From assembly GCA_021208135.1 (NCBI GenBank), contig JAJOKB010000069.1, positions 46,565 to 110,564 of the forward strand: a stretch of 64,000 bases of DNA. The letters are read 5' to 3'. The notes under the pieces are model-generated. The model did not search any database, was not told the DNA's origin, and saw only the letters and a program-made list of their open reading frames with translations. Of the stretch, positions 38,234 to 49,033 are shown piece by piece. Both the position numbers and the translations under genes were made by a program. Source of the stretch: Verrucomicrobiota bacterium (GTDB lineage Bacteria; Verrucomicrobiota; Verrucomicrobiia; Opitutales; Oceanipulchritudinaceae). Each line of letters starts with the position of its first letter. The first letter of the stretch is position 1.

Positions 38234-41107
38234 ATGAAAAAAGCCTCCTTAACTACCATTGTCTTTGGGCTGGTGCTGATCGCGGTCATAACGCCGCTTT
38301 CGCAGTTCCTAACCATCATGACCGTGAATGCCTCTTTGGAGACATTCACTCCAGTAGGCTGGGCTGTTGGTTTGCTGATCAGCTTTGCATTGTGCGCACT
38401 GGCTTTCCGCACGCTGGCCAAACGCGAATGGATCGAACGCCACAATCTGGTGGTGCTGTATGCCATGCTGACCATCGCAGTGCCGATCATGAATATCGGC
38501 TTGGTCCGTCAATTTTATCTGGCCTCCTATTCTGTGCTCAGGGAGTACCTGTACGAGGGCACCTCCACCTACCGCACCGCCTATAATGCGTTGGACAGTA
38601 ACTGGTTTGCAGTGGTACCCACCGCTGAGGGGCTGGCATGGAATCGGGCCGACCGCTACCTGCGGTTGATGACCGATGCGTCTGAACTGTCCAGACAAGC
38701 CAATGCCCGCCGCACCATCAGCCTGTTGCTGTCGGATGACCTTGAATTCAATCAGGCCTTAACGACCCTTAACACCGGGCGCGGCAATGCCTTGCGTGCT
38801 TCATGGTTGCGAACAATTGAGGAATTAAGCGGCGATGCGGCCAATGAAATCCTCAATTCTGTTGAGCCCGGTCGTCTCGACACGCTTGGATTGCGCAACG
38901 CCCTGGAACAACAGATTGAACTCAGCTCAAACCGCAGTCGTCAAAACCTCGGGCATTTGCAGGAACATTTGCCCGCTTATGACGAATTCGTTGCCAACCT
39001 GCTCGCCTCGAATCAGTCGGGAATGGACCTCAGTGCAAGGCAGCGATTGCAAATTGTGGTCCGCGAAAAAAGTGATGCTGATGAACAACGCATAACCGCA
39101 CAGGTCGCGTCACTCCAGCGCCATGAAACTACCTTGCGCCTGCAGATTGCACACTTAATGAGTTCGGATCGGTCCCTGCTGCGTGACTACCTCAAATCGA
39201 TCTACTTGCAGGAATTTGATGCATTGACCAGAGCTGAACAGGACCAAATGCGCCAGGACTTTGTCTTCAGGCTTTCGCGCGACGAGCGCCGCCGCCTGAT
39301 TCAACAGGACGGCACCCAGGCACCCAACCAGAATTTATTTGCCTTTCGTGACGGCCTGTTGCGCACCAGCCCAAACCCTGAGCTGCTGTCGCAAGCCAGT
39401 TTGTTGGAAAAGATAAGCTACACCTGGCAACAGATCCCATGGCAAATTTGGGTCAAGCCACTGCTGTCATGGTCTTTTTTATTCATTTGCCTGTTCCTGT
39501 TTTTAATGTGCCTGGCCGAATGGCTGCGGCGCAAGTGGGTCAGCAAGGAAAATCTCACGTTCCCGCTGGTTGAAGTAGCCGACTACATCATCCGTCACGA
39601 TTATCGGTTGGAATTAGCCAGCGATTCCGTGCACCCGGAAAAACGACGCCGCACTTTTTATCCTCCATTCCTGATTGGATGCGCCATTGGCTTGATCTGG
39701 ATGCTCATGGAGGGCATGGGACATTATGGTTTTTTAAGTGCTGTTTATAAGGTCGAATTCAATCTGAACAGCAACATATTTGAAGCGGCCGGAGGTGCAT
39801 TCCGCGACATGCCGGCCATGGTATTCACACTGTCACCTATCATCATCGGCATTGTTTTTCTTCTTTCCCTGCAAATCGGGTTTTCCATCTGGGCGACATT
39901 CTTCATATACAGCATTGTGGTCTGGATTGTCAGATTGGGATTCGCCAACCAACTGACCGACAGCGCTTGGACAGGGTACAGCAGTTCCCGATTATATCCT
40001 TTCGCAATGGAACAAATGTTGGGTGCCGCCTTCTGTTTTTCACTGTATATTCTCTACAAGTCGTGGAAACCCGGAAATCTGGATCCTCAACGCGAAGAAT
40101 CCGAAAGGTATTTGCCGGCATGGCTCACCAGGACGGGTATGATTCTATTACCTCTCGTCATCCTGGGTTTATTATGGAATATGGGAGTGACCAATTTACC
40201 TCTTTTGTTGGCATTTGCAATCGTGGTAATGGCCATAGCTATCGCCGCCGCCCGCATCCGCGCTGAAACCGGTTTGCCCTTGTGGCAAAGCCATTATGAA
40301 ATGACCAAAATCCCATTGATTTTTGGCATGACGGGCATGACTGGAGCCAAGGTATTTACCGCCTTCCTCAACATTGTCTTCCTGCCAATGACCTTGCTGT
40401 TCCGCACCTTGCCACAGCAATTGGAGAATTTGGAACTCGCGCGCCGTTACCAACTGAAAGCCAGTGGACTTGCCGTCGGCACTATCGCCGCTTTTGTGAC
40501 CGCTTTGGGCGTCGGCCTGCTGAGCTTCATCCTCTACGCCTACTACATTGGTGAAGATTTTTATGCTGGCATGACTTCCCTGCCTCCTGCTGGCAACAAC
40601 AGTATCAATTTCACCACCTATCCCCTATGGATTGCCCACTTTCTGGGCGAACCTGGCCTGGATAAGTTCACCAGCGTAAACATGATACGCTTATCCACCA
40701 TTGCCATCGGATTTTTAGCCGTGGCACTGTTGTTGTTTCTCAGGCAAAAGTTTCTCACATTCCCGATCCATCCCATTGGCTATCTGGTCATTCTTTTCAG
40801 CATCCACTGGGACTTTGTGCATCCTTACACCGCTCCCGGCCACACACCATCCATGAACAGTACCATTTGGGGTAGTGTTCTGTTTGCCTGGGGCATTAAG
40901 CGCTTGATTGTCAAGTTCGGTGGCATGAATGCCTACAAGCGCTCAAAACCCCTGTTTGTAGGTCTGATCATCGGTGCGATCGGCATGGTTTTCCTCTGGA
41001 ACAGTATTGACCTGATCTGCTCCTTGATAGCCGCTGGTGACACTAATCCAGGCAACTTTATCAAACACTTTACTGAAGTCACCCCCTTCTCACCCGTTAT
41101 TCATTAA
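38234..41107 (+). CDS. DUF6785/DUF6784-like polytopic membrane protein
   Basis: A 957-residue inner-membrane protein. Three N-terminal helices, then a ~290-residue soluble helical insert (residues ~105-390, rich in Arg/Glu/Gln, with LRLQIAHLMSSDRSLLRDYL), then about ten or more helices. Conserved-looking loops are KENLTFPLVEVADYIIR, RAETGLPLWQSHYEMTKIPL and FPIHPIGYLVILFSIHWDF. I match it from memory to the paired DUF6785/DUF6784 families of Planctomycetes and Verrucomicrobia, distantly like OPT transporters. Function unknown. Its TAA overlaps the next ATG by one base (TAATG). Confidence 0.78.
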   Translation: MKKASLTTIVFGLVLIAVITPLSQFLTIMTVNASLETFTPVGWAVGLLISFALCALAFRTLAKREWIERHNLVVLYAMLTIAVPIMNIGLVRQFYLASYSVLREYLYEGTSTYRTAYNALDSNWFAVVPTAEGLAWNRADRYLRLMTDASELSRQANARRTISLLLSDDLEFNQALTTLNTGRGNALRASWLRTIEELSGDAANEILNSVEPGRLDTLGLRNALEQQIELSSNRSRQNLGHLQEHLPAYDEFVANLLASNQSGMDLSARQRLQIVVREKSDADEQRITAQVASLQRHETTLRLQIAHLMSSDRSLLRDYLKSIYLQEFDALTRAEQDQMRQDFVFRLSRDERRRLIQQDGTQAPNQNLFAFRDGLLRTSPNPELLSQASLLEKISYTWQQIPWQIWVKPLLSWSFLFICLFLFLMCLAEWLRRKWVSKENLTFPLVEVADYIIRHDYRLELASDSVHPEKRRRTFYPPFLIGCAIGLIWMLMEGMGHYGFLSAVYKVEFNLNSNIFEAAGGAFRDMPAMVFTLSPIIIGIVFLLSLQIGFSIWATFFIYSIVVWIVRLGFANQLTDSAWTGYSSSRLYPFAMEQMLGAAFCFSLYILYKSWKPGNLDPQREESERYLPAWLTRTGMILLPLVILGLLWNMGVTNLPLLLAFAIVVMAIAIAAARIRAETGLPLWQSHYEMTKIPLIFGMTGMTGAKVFTAFLNIVFLPMTLLFRTLPQQLENLELARRYQLKASGLAVGTIAAFVTALGVGLLSFILYAYYIGEDFYAGMTSLPPAGNNSINFTTYPLWIAHFLGEPGLDKFTSVNMIRLSTIAIGFLAVALLLFLRQKFLTFPIHPIGYLVILFSIHWDFVHPYTAPGHTPSMNSTIWGSVLFAWGIKRLIVKFGGMNAYKRSKPLFVGLIIGAIGMVFLWNSIDLICSLIAAGDTNPGNFIKHFTEVTPFSPVIH

Positions 41108-42708
41108 TGAGCTTCATGCGACGCACTTTTGTCATTCTGACTGCCACCCTTCTGGCCTGGCAGTCGCTGCCGACTTTTGCGCAGGCTGCAACCTTCAATG
41201 AGGAAGTGGCTCGTTCAATTGCACCCGCCCAACGTCGTCAGTTAGAAACACTTTCAGCCCTCTCACTGCCTTCGCTGGCAGAAATTCGCGAGACATTTTC
41301 TGAAGATGCCTTGATCGCTGATTTTGATGAACTTGAAGCACTGGGTTCGCTTGCCATTGGTGTTCGCGCGGTGGACGAGGTCGGTCGGTCTCCCATTCAT
41401 CATTTCTTGCTCAACAGGCTGGAGGCTTTATCTGCCTACGGAGTTGAAGTAGTCGGCACTGTGCGCGGCAATGTCGCAGCGCCCGTACTTTGGCACAAGG
41501 CCGCAAGTCCAGCTAATCGTGGTCCTGAAATGACGCTGACCGTAGGCGGTGTACGCTACAACACTGCCCCCATTTGGCCCAATGGCGCCATTCCCTCCAT
41601 CACGCCAGCCAATGGCTTGAGCGGTCGGTTGGTGGACGTTCGTCGGGCCGACTGGGATGACCTGCGCGGACTGGACCTGCAGGGTGCAATAGCCCTGATG
41701 GACTTTGCTGGTGGTCGCCGCATTGAAAGGTTGTTTTCACTGGGTGCTATAGGTGTCATTGTAGCTGAAGATGCGTTTGTAAATCACACCACAGGGCATC
41801 TGTTGTTTCAAAATACTCCCCTGCCCTTTCCCCGCTTTTTCGTGGACGCAGCGGCTGCATCCGGAATGCGAGCCAGCCTCCGGCGGGCTCAGGCTAACGG
41901 CTCTCAGGTTGAGGTATTTCTCCAGGGGGGTCACATTTTTGAAAACCGCCCCTTCGAGAGTATTTTTGCCTACCTACCCCCAGCAGAACCACTGCAGGTG
42001 GAAGTTACGCCTTCCCTGCTGCTTGATCTGATCGCCAACGATTTCCTGCTGCGTGCCGACGATTTGATGCTGGCCAATAATTTGAGCACTCCGGTAGTTC
42101 AGGCAGGGCAAACATTGATAATTCCTGGAGGGCGCGGGAGCTATACGGTTGGACGCGACGATCTCATCCAAAGATTGGCTCGATTATACGGCAACAGTAC
42201 CAGCGATATTCGCAGAGTTAACAATCTGGGCAACGATGATCCTCCTGTTGGCACCCGCCTATCCTTTCCCAATGCAGAGGGTCCTCTGGTTGTAGTGGTT
42301 CCAATAGACAGCACTTCAATCGTCCCTGACTTCCCGCACGGCGCACAAGTCAGAGCCAATATTGCCGTTGCTCTGCGTATGTTGGCCCACTCCGCTACCA
42401 GTCAATATTCACAGCGCCGCCGCGGTCTGTTGATGGTCTTCCAGGACGGAGATACTCTCGCGGGAATAGGCAGCAGAACGCTCGCTGAATACACCTTCTT
42501 ACAAAACAACCGTTTCAGCACTGGAACTATCCGCGACAGCGATGACCAGTTGTCCTTTTACCGCGAAAGCGCTCAGTGGTTTTTGAATGGCACTCCACCC
42601 GCCACAGCCAATTACGCCAGACGTTTGGCCGATGACTGGCTGTACACCAGGGTAGAAGCAGTACGTGTGGAAATCGCCGAGCGCGTATCCCCTGGTGGTG
42701 AGCCTTGA
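41107..42708 (+). CDS. exported PA/LysM/degenerate M28 peptidase-like protein
   Basis: A 533-residue exported protein. The signal peptide is MRRTFVILTATLLAW up to FAQA (third codon on). Residues ~110-290 look like a protease-associated insert (LSGRLVDVRRADWDDLRGLD, LFSLGAIGVIVAEDA). About 300-400 resemble two LysM-like units (LMLANNLSTPVVQAGQTLII; LARLYGNSTSDIRRVNNLGN). The last part has an M28 aminopeptidase outline (VVVVPIDSTSIV, RANIAVALRMLAHSA, RRRGLLMVFQDGDTLAGIGS), but the metal ligands HxD, DN and EE are PID, AN and DT. It is therefore probably a non-catalytic binding module. The stop overlaps a TTG that begins the permease; the two may be one chain. Confidence 0.72.
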   Translation: MSFMRRTFVILTATLLAWQSLPTFAQAATFNEEVARSIAPAQRRQLETLSALSLPSLAEIRETFSEDALIADFDELEALGSLAIGVRAVDEVGRSPIHHFLLNRLEALSAYGVEVVGTVRGNVAAPVLWHKAASPANRGPEMTLTVGGVRYNTAPIWPNGAIPSITPANGLSGRLVDVRRADWDDLRGLDLQGAIALMDFAGGRRIERLFSLGAIGVIVAEDAFVNHTTGHLLFQNTPLPFPRFFVDAAAASGMRASLRRAQANGSQVEVFLQGGHIFENRPFESIFAYLPPAEPLQVEVTPSLLLDLIANDFLLRADDLMLANNLSTPVVQAGQTLIIPGGRGSYTVGRDDLIQRLARLYGNSTSDIRRVNNLGNDDPPVGTRLSFPNAEGPLVVVVPIDSTSIVPDFPHGAQVRANIAVALRMLAHSATSQYSQRRRGLLMVFQDGDTLAGIGSRTLAEYTFLQNNRFSTGTIRDSDDQLSFYRESAQWFLNGTPPATANYARRLADDWLYTRVEAVRVEIAERVSPGGEP

Positions 42709-45700
42709 ACAACGCAACCGATGGCCCACAGCGCGAACAACTCCGTACCCAACTAGAGGCCATCGGAGCCGAATTGGACGCTATTATTGCGTTTCGTAAC
42801 CGCACTCTAACCAACCGGGATGCACTCAATCAGAGGTTGGCCTCATTTTTTGACCTGGCCTCAGGCGAAATGACTGATCAGCTCCGCACCTATGGACTCA
42901 GTCTTGATCAACTCAAAGACCGGTTTATGATGGAACTTGCCGAAGAAGAAGGCAGGCAAAACAACCATAGTCACAATCTGACTAACGTTGCTGATATCCT
43001 CTCGGTCATCAATCCCGGCTTCCAACGCGGCGAAACCAGATTCAGATTGGGTTGGCTGATGGATTTGAGCGGCACCGGCACGAATCTTGGTATCAGTGAA
43101 TTAACATCTACCACCGCGATGCGCACTATCAACTTTCGCATCGGTATTCAACGCAACCGCCTGGCATCACGGATGCGCACCATCGCCGCCTTCGCTGCCA
43201 GCAACGCAGGTTGGCAGGAACAATTCAATTTTGTAGCCACGGAGGATGCCGCTGTTTTCACCGGGGTGCGCCCCCGCCCTCCCGCACTTTATGATGAATT
43301 CTGGGCATTCAGCCACGTTGGTATGCTGCCAATAAGCGCGGCCAATGACAGCATGCCCTACCTGGATACCCCATGGGATACCAAACCCAGAATCAACTTC
43401 AGTCATTTGGCAGTACAGGCAAGAACCACGCTGACACTGCTCAAGACCACACTGGAGAATCCTATCGACGGTCAAGTCGACCAAAACATTAATCGCCCGG
43501 AGTTAGGTCGCATTACCGGTCGGACAGTTCAATTCAATATACGGTCTGGAATCGATGCTCAGGATCCCGTACCCGGCACTTACGTATTTTTGCCTTTTTA
43601 TCAGCGCGAGGCACATTGGGTGTCATCCAACGCAGGCACGATTCCAGGTAACCGCCGCAGCTTGGTTATGGTCAGCATGTTGAATGGCGGGTTTGTGGGG
43701 CCCGTCGAAAACGTGACCTTCAATCCCAGACCTTTTATTTACGCTTTCCAAATGGACTTCAATACGGGTCTGGTGGGACGGGTCATGAATCAAGGCCAGG
43801 TGGGCACACGACTGCAGGAAACAGCATTCAGCTACCGGCGCGGCATGGAGACCGAACGCAATCTCGTCATGATCGAAGCCTATCCCTTGGTCATTTTCCC
43901 GGGGCCTGATCCACATACCCATCAACCCATCGGTGGCTCCAATCGCGCCAAAATACCCATGCAACTGATTGATGCCGTGATCAATGGCGAGCCACGCGAA
44001 TTTGGCGTGGCCAATCCTTTTGTGCATTTCCAGGAGAATAATACTGATGCTGTGGTCATTTTCATGCCTCAGGGCAAGCGTGTGCGCGCTGTCGTTCAAC
44101 GTGGAATGGATTACCGGATGCTATTAGTTGGACCGGTACAGGTGGATCGTGGTCGTGCCCGCGGGCAAGGTCATCTGGTAGGCCCTCAACCGGATGGTTC
44201 CCCCAACGTATTTCTGCCATTCACACCCATGGTTATCGCAGATGAAATGCTGCAGTTGGCACAGCATCGACTGGACATCTACCGCAGGTACGGCATTTCT
44301 TCCCAAGTGCTTCAGGATGCTGTCAGCAGAAGCGCGGAGCTGCATCAGCAATCGTTGGCTGCCCTGGAAGAACTGGACCACCAGGCAGCTCTTGGTCTGG
44401 CCCGTGAGTCCTGGGGAATCATGGTCAAAAACTATCCTCGCATTCTAAAATTAGGACGCGAAGCAGTTTTTTCTTCTATTCTACTGATGGCCTTGCTGGT
44501 GCCAGCTGCGTATTTTTTAGAAAAGTTGTTGATTGGTTCAAAGGGTATTGTTCGCCAGCTATCATGGACCACCGTTATTTTCACTCTGGGAACTCTGTTT
44601 TTGAATGCTTTTCACCCCGCTTTTCGCATTGCCGTATCGCCCTTTATTGTGGTGATCGCCTTCGTCATGATCCTGATGTCAGTCATTGTGCTGAGCATCT
44701 GCTATCAACGGTTTGAAGTCATTCTGCGCAGGGCAAGAGCAGCCGGTGGAGAAATTGAAAGTGAGGAAATCAGCTTGATGAGTTCGCTTGGAACAGCGCT
44801 GTCCCTGGGCGTTTCCAATTTAAAGAAGCGCATGTTCCGGACCGTGCTCACCACAATTACGGTAACCGCTCTCACCTTTTCTATCGTCGCTTTTGTCGCA
44901 GTCACCGGGAGCGATACAGTTCAAAGACGGGCAGTCGCACTGGATACTTTTCTCGATGGCGAACAGATCGACCCATTGATGCCAAAGTATGAGGGTATTT
45001 TATTCCGCAATTATCAGTGGTCCGAAATGTCCGAAGAACTGCTGAATGTCTACGAGACCGAATTTGGCAGGGAGTGGCGTCACCGCAAGGCGCACTTCAT
45101 TCAGGTCGAAGGGGGTAACAACGCCTTCCGCGAGGGCGTTAACCAGATTCCTTTGCGCCACAACGACCGCGCTCACATTATCACCGGGGATCATGGCGTT
45201 CATGCCCAATGAGGTTGAATTCTCGCAACTGCACCGCGCCGTGAGCCATGAGTTCTGGTTCCTCCCCGAGCGCCCCGATGGCGAATCTCGCATACCGGCA
45301 GACCGGCGCGTGGTTATCATTCCCGATGTCGCCGCCCAAACCCTGGGCATAACCAAGGAAGATCTGATCGACGAAGATGGCCAGCGCCGAGGCTTGGATA
45401 GATTGCCAGTCATTACCATGGCCAGCCGGGAATGGCGCGTAATAGGAATTTTAGACACTGCCCATGCCAATCGCATTCGCGATATCAATGGTCGCAGTCT
45501 TGCCATGGTTGACTACCTGCGCTCCGGCTTTTCTCCTGCTATTTTTGGCAAAATGGAGGATGAGGGCGAAGCCTACCACATGAATTGGGAACATCTGGCC
45601 ATCATTCCATTCTCCGATCGCAATGACGTCAGAGCAACGCTGCGGTCAGTGGCTATTAAATTCAACGAGGATTTGGACAGGGATCAATTCTTCCACGACA

Positions 45701-46637
45701 TTGCCCTGCGTATTCAAAACCCCTTCTTTGCTTTTGAGGACGGTCAGGCTAGTTTCATTCTACCCGTACAGAAGGTGAATATGGCCGGCATAGCCAAAGT
45801 GTTCCTACCGGTTATTTTATGCATTTTGATCGTTATGAACACCATGTTAGGGGCGGTTGAGGAACGGAAGGGTGAAGTCAGTATGCTCGGTGCCATCGGT
45901 TTGTCCCCCAACAGATTTCCTTCCTCATGCTCTCTGAAGCAACGGTGTTTTCAATTCTAGGTATTCTGTTTGGCACATTTGGCGGATTGTTGTTTGCCAA
46001 TGTCATTTTAGGCCTGAATGACGCCGGATTCGCCATCCTTTCCGGATTGTCTTTCAACTTCACCTCCATGATTTCCATGATTCTGGCCATGGGCACAGGT
46101 TTGGTGGTGTTGATGGCCACGCTCATTCCAGCCAAGCAAGCAGCAGCCTTGGCCGCGCCAAGCGGAATGTCGCAATGGGAACTGCCACCAACCGAATCCG
46201 ATGGCAGCATACGGTTTAAATTGCCGTTCACCTTGACCAGAGGTAATGCGGTCGGCATGGCATCATTCTTTGAAAAATTCTTGCTCAACCATACCGATAC
46301 CACTTCAGAGGATTTTAATGCCCGCGACATAAAATTGGCGGAGTTCCAGACCACCAGCGGCTCACCCGGATTACAGATCACTGCTGACATGTGGCTTACG
46401 CCTTACGACCTGGACGTATCGCAAAAACTCGACATGCGCTTCGAACCCACCGAAACCGAGGGCGTCTATGCGGTCGAAATCATCCTAATCCGCCACTCAG
46501 GCACGGAGGAAAATTGGCTGCGTACGAACTACAACTTCCTGAATCTGGTTCGGCAGCAATTCCTACTCTGGCGCAACCTTGCCCAGGATGCCCGCAATCA
46601 ATTCATCGAACAAGGAATCGCCGCTGTTTCACGCTAA
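42705..46637 (+). CDS. giant FtsX-like ABC permease (two frame breaks)
   Basis: About 1310 residues after two breaks: one surplus G at 45186-45189 (joins HIITG to IMAFMPNEVEFS) and one missing C at 45905-45909 (joins GAIGLSP to QISFLMLSEATVFS). An N-terminal ~560-residue extracytoplasmic region is helical at first (REQLRTQLEAIGAELDAIIA), then beta-rich. Three helices start near residue 585 (SILLMALLVPAAYFLEKLL). A full FtsX unit begins near residue 700 (LGVSNLKKRMFRTVLTTITV) with a ~250-residue periplasmic domain and three C-terminal helices (GAVEERKGEVSMLGAIGLSP). The TTG start without a clear RBS is doubtful; the chain may begin at 41107. Confidence 0.8.
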
Positions 46638-46651
46638 ACTTTTGATCGTCC

Positions 46652-48719
46652 ATGAAGGAAAATAAATCCACTCAACCTGCTGCCGAGAAAAAGAAAAAGG
46701 AAGATTCCTTTTTTGATGCCAAGTTCTCAATCGAAGCCATTCAAAATGAACCTTACGAGGACGGGTTCACCTGGAAAACAGTGCTGGGTGCACTGTTCAT
46801 TTGTTTCGTGATGATGCCGGGCATCATCTTCATGGGCCTGATGATTGGACAGGATCTGGGCACTGCCGCAGAGTGGGTAACGATCATCCTGTTCGTTGAG
46901 ATTTCAAGGCGCGCGTTCATCACCTTGCGCAAACAGGAACTGTACATTCTTAAATACACCGCCAGTCAACTCACCCACGTAGCAGGGGGTATGGCTCTAG
47001 GCGGTGGTATGTTTGCCTGGTTGATCTGGAACCGCTACATGCGCAATTCCGAGGCTTTCCACGCATTTGGTATTGCCCATGAGGTTCCGGATTGGGTAGC
47101 CCCATACGGCGACGCAGCCTTTCAACATTTCCTGGCGAGCGTCTGGTGGCCAGTGATCGGCGTCACCGTAGCCGCCATGCTGTTGTCCAAGTTCACCCAA
47201 CTTTCATTGGGATACATCGCTTTCAAGGCCACGGCAGACATGGAAAAGCTCCCCTTCCCTTTGGCACCTATCGCTGCCGAGGGTGCTATCGCATTGGCTG
47301 AAACCAGTCAGGACAAGGGTAAAAACCGCTACCGTCAGTCCTGCTTCTCCATCGGTATTGTCATGGGAGCCGCTTTTGGCATTCTGTACATCGCCATCCC
47401 AACCCTCACCTCTGCCTTTTTCGGCCGCCCGATTCAGCTCCTGCCCATTCCTTTCCTTGATCTAACCACCAGTTTCGAAAAATGGCTTCCCGGCGGCACC
47501 ATTGGCTTGAGTCTCAATTTGGCACTGCTGTTCATGGGCTTTGTTTTGCCGTGGCGTATTGTAATCGGCATGTTCAGCACAGCCATTCTGTTTCAAATCA
47601 TCCTCAATCCCATTTTCCAACGCCAGGGCTGGATGCCAAGCTGGGCACCTGGTAAAGATGCTATCGAAACCCACGTTGCCGCATCCATCGATATTTATCT
47701 CTCGGTCGGTATCGGTACCGCATTTGCCATTGCTATTGTCGGCTTTTTGGGGCGTGTTCAAGGCGATTGCCAAAATTCGCAAACACAAAAAGGACAAAGC
47801 TGCCGAACAATCCGCTTCCGACTTTGACCTGAAAGCCTTGACCAGCCGCGATGTGGCCCGTGGCGATCCTCCATTCTGGGTCGCACTCGCAGTCTGGATC
47901 GTAGCATCCCTGGGCTTCGTAGGATTGTCCTACGTTTTGATCAATGCCGGTTTACCAGCTGAAGAGCGCTTCAGTATCTGGTGGTTGGTTGGTTTCGCCT
48001 TCCTGTTTACCCCCATGAATACCTACATCAATGCCCGTATGTCCGGTATAGCCGGTCAGCACGCAGGTATTCCCTTCGTTTCAGAGGCCGCCATTTTTAC
48101 CTCAGGACACCGCGGCGTCGCCATCTGGTTTGCTCCCTTGCCAATTTCAAACTACGGCCAAATGGCTGATATGTTGAAGGAAACTCAACTCACCAGAACC
48201 CGGTTCACCTCGATCTTGAAGGCCGAATTATTGGTTTTCCCACTCATGATTGTCACCAGCTTCATTTTCTGGAGCTACATCGCAGGTCTCGGTCCCGTTC
48301 CTTCAGAAAACTATCCCTATGTTCAGAAATTCTGGCCTCAGTTTGCTCAAATGAGGGCACTTTGGGCCGCCTCCATGCAGGAGGGTCAAAGCCTGCTGAT
48401 GATGGCACTCAAACCTGAGTTGATTGTCGGCACCCTAATCGGTACGCTGCTGCTCTTCAGCGGTTTCTCCGCCCTGGGTATCAGCGCACAATACATCTAT
48501 GGCGGTCTGGGTGCAATGGTCGCTTATCCTCACAACGCTGTCATGATTTTCCTGGGCGCTGTGCTTGGCCGATATGTACTGGCTAAGAAATTTGGCCGCG
48601 AAAAATGGACCAACTACACACCTATCCTCGCCGTAGGCTTTCTCTCTGGAATGGGACTGACCGGCATGTTCTCCATCGCCATCAACTTCTTGTGGACTTC
48701 CATCGGTACCGGCTACTGA
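46652..48719 (+). CDS. OPT-like peptide transporter family protein (frame break)
   Basis: Polytopic membrane protein, ~689 residues after a break at 47744-47752 (T/G runs) that joins FAIAIVGF to GVFKAIAKIRKHKK. Many hydrophobic helices surround YEDGFTWKTVLGALFICFVM, LGYIAFKATADMEKLPFPLA, PMNTYINARMSGIAGQHAG, RGVAIWFAPLPISNYG and LGISAQYIYGGLGAM. Similar proteins in Planctomycetes are labelled peptide transporter/OPT family. It starts 14 bp after the giant permease and ends the operon. Substrate unknown. Confidence 0.8.
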
Positions 48720-49033
48720 ACTGATACCTGTCACCGATTTCAGATAACCGCTCTCCAGACGCTCTCCAGCCGCTGCAGGCAATACGACCCCACATCGTGA
48801 GTCTGTTCAATTGGTGAGACCACCACTGAAGTTGGCCTTTGCGCCATAGCCGTACCCACCGGCTTGCACACTCTACCAGAGTTATAGCGACAAAAAAAAA
48901 GACCTGAAGATTGTCATCCTCAGGTCTATGGATCATACAGGTTACGCTAAAGTCGTCGTTAGGAATTCCAGAGATCACCCGATTGCCAAAACACAGTTTC
49001 CAGTTGGAAGTACTGAATTTCGGCGCTTCAGGA
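48720..49033. other. convergent intergenic region
   Basis: 314 bp between the OPT-like gene and the convergent PEP-CTERM gene. Apart from the minus-strand terminator at 48892-48926 I see no gene or repeat here, and no clear terminator for the long plus-strand operon. Confidence 0.6.
48892..48926 (-). terminator. rho-independent terminator of the PEP-CTERM gene
   Basis: On the minus strand GACCTGA, 12-nt loop, TCAGGTC and then nine T. It lies ~107 bp after the PEP-CTERM stop. Confidence 0.82.

Noticed and set aside
48720..48900. Terminator for the 36-48.7 kb operon
   Set aside because: No stable stem followed by a plus-strand T run is visible; the only clear hairpin here has its T run on the minus strand.
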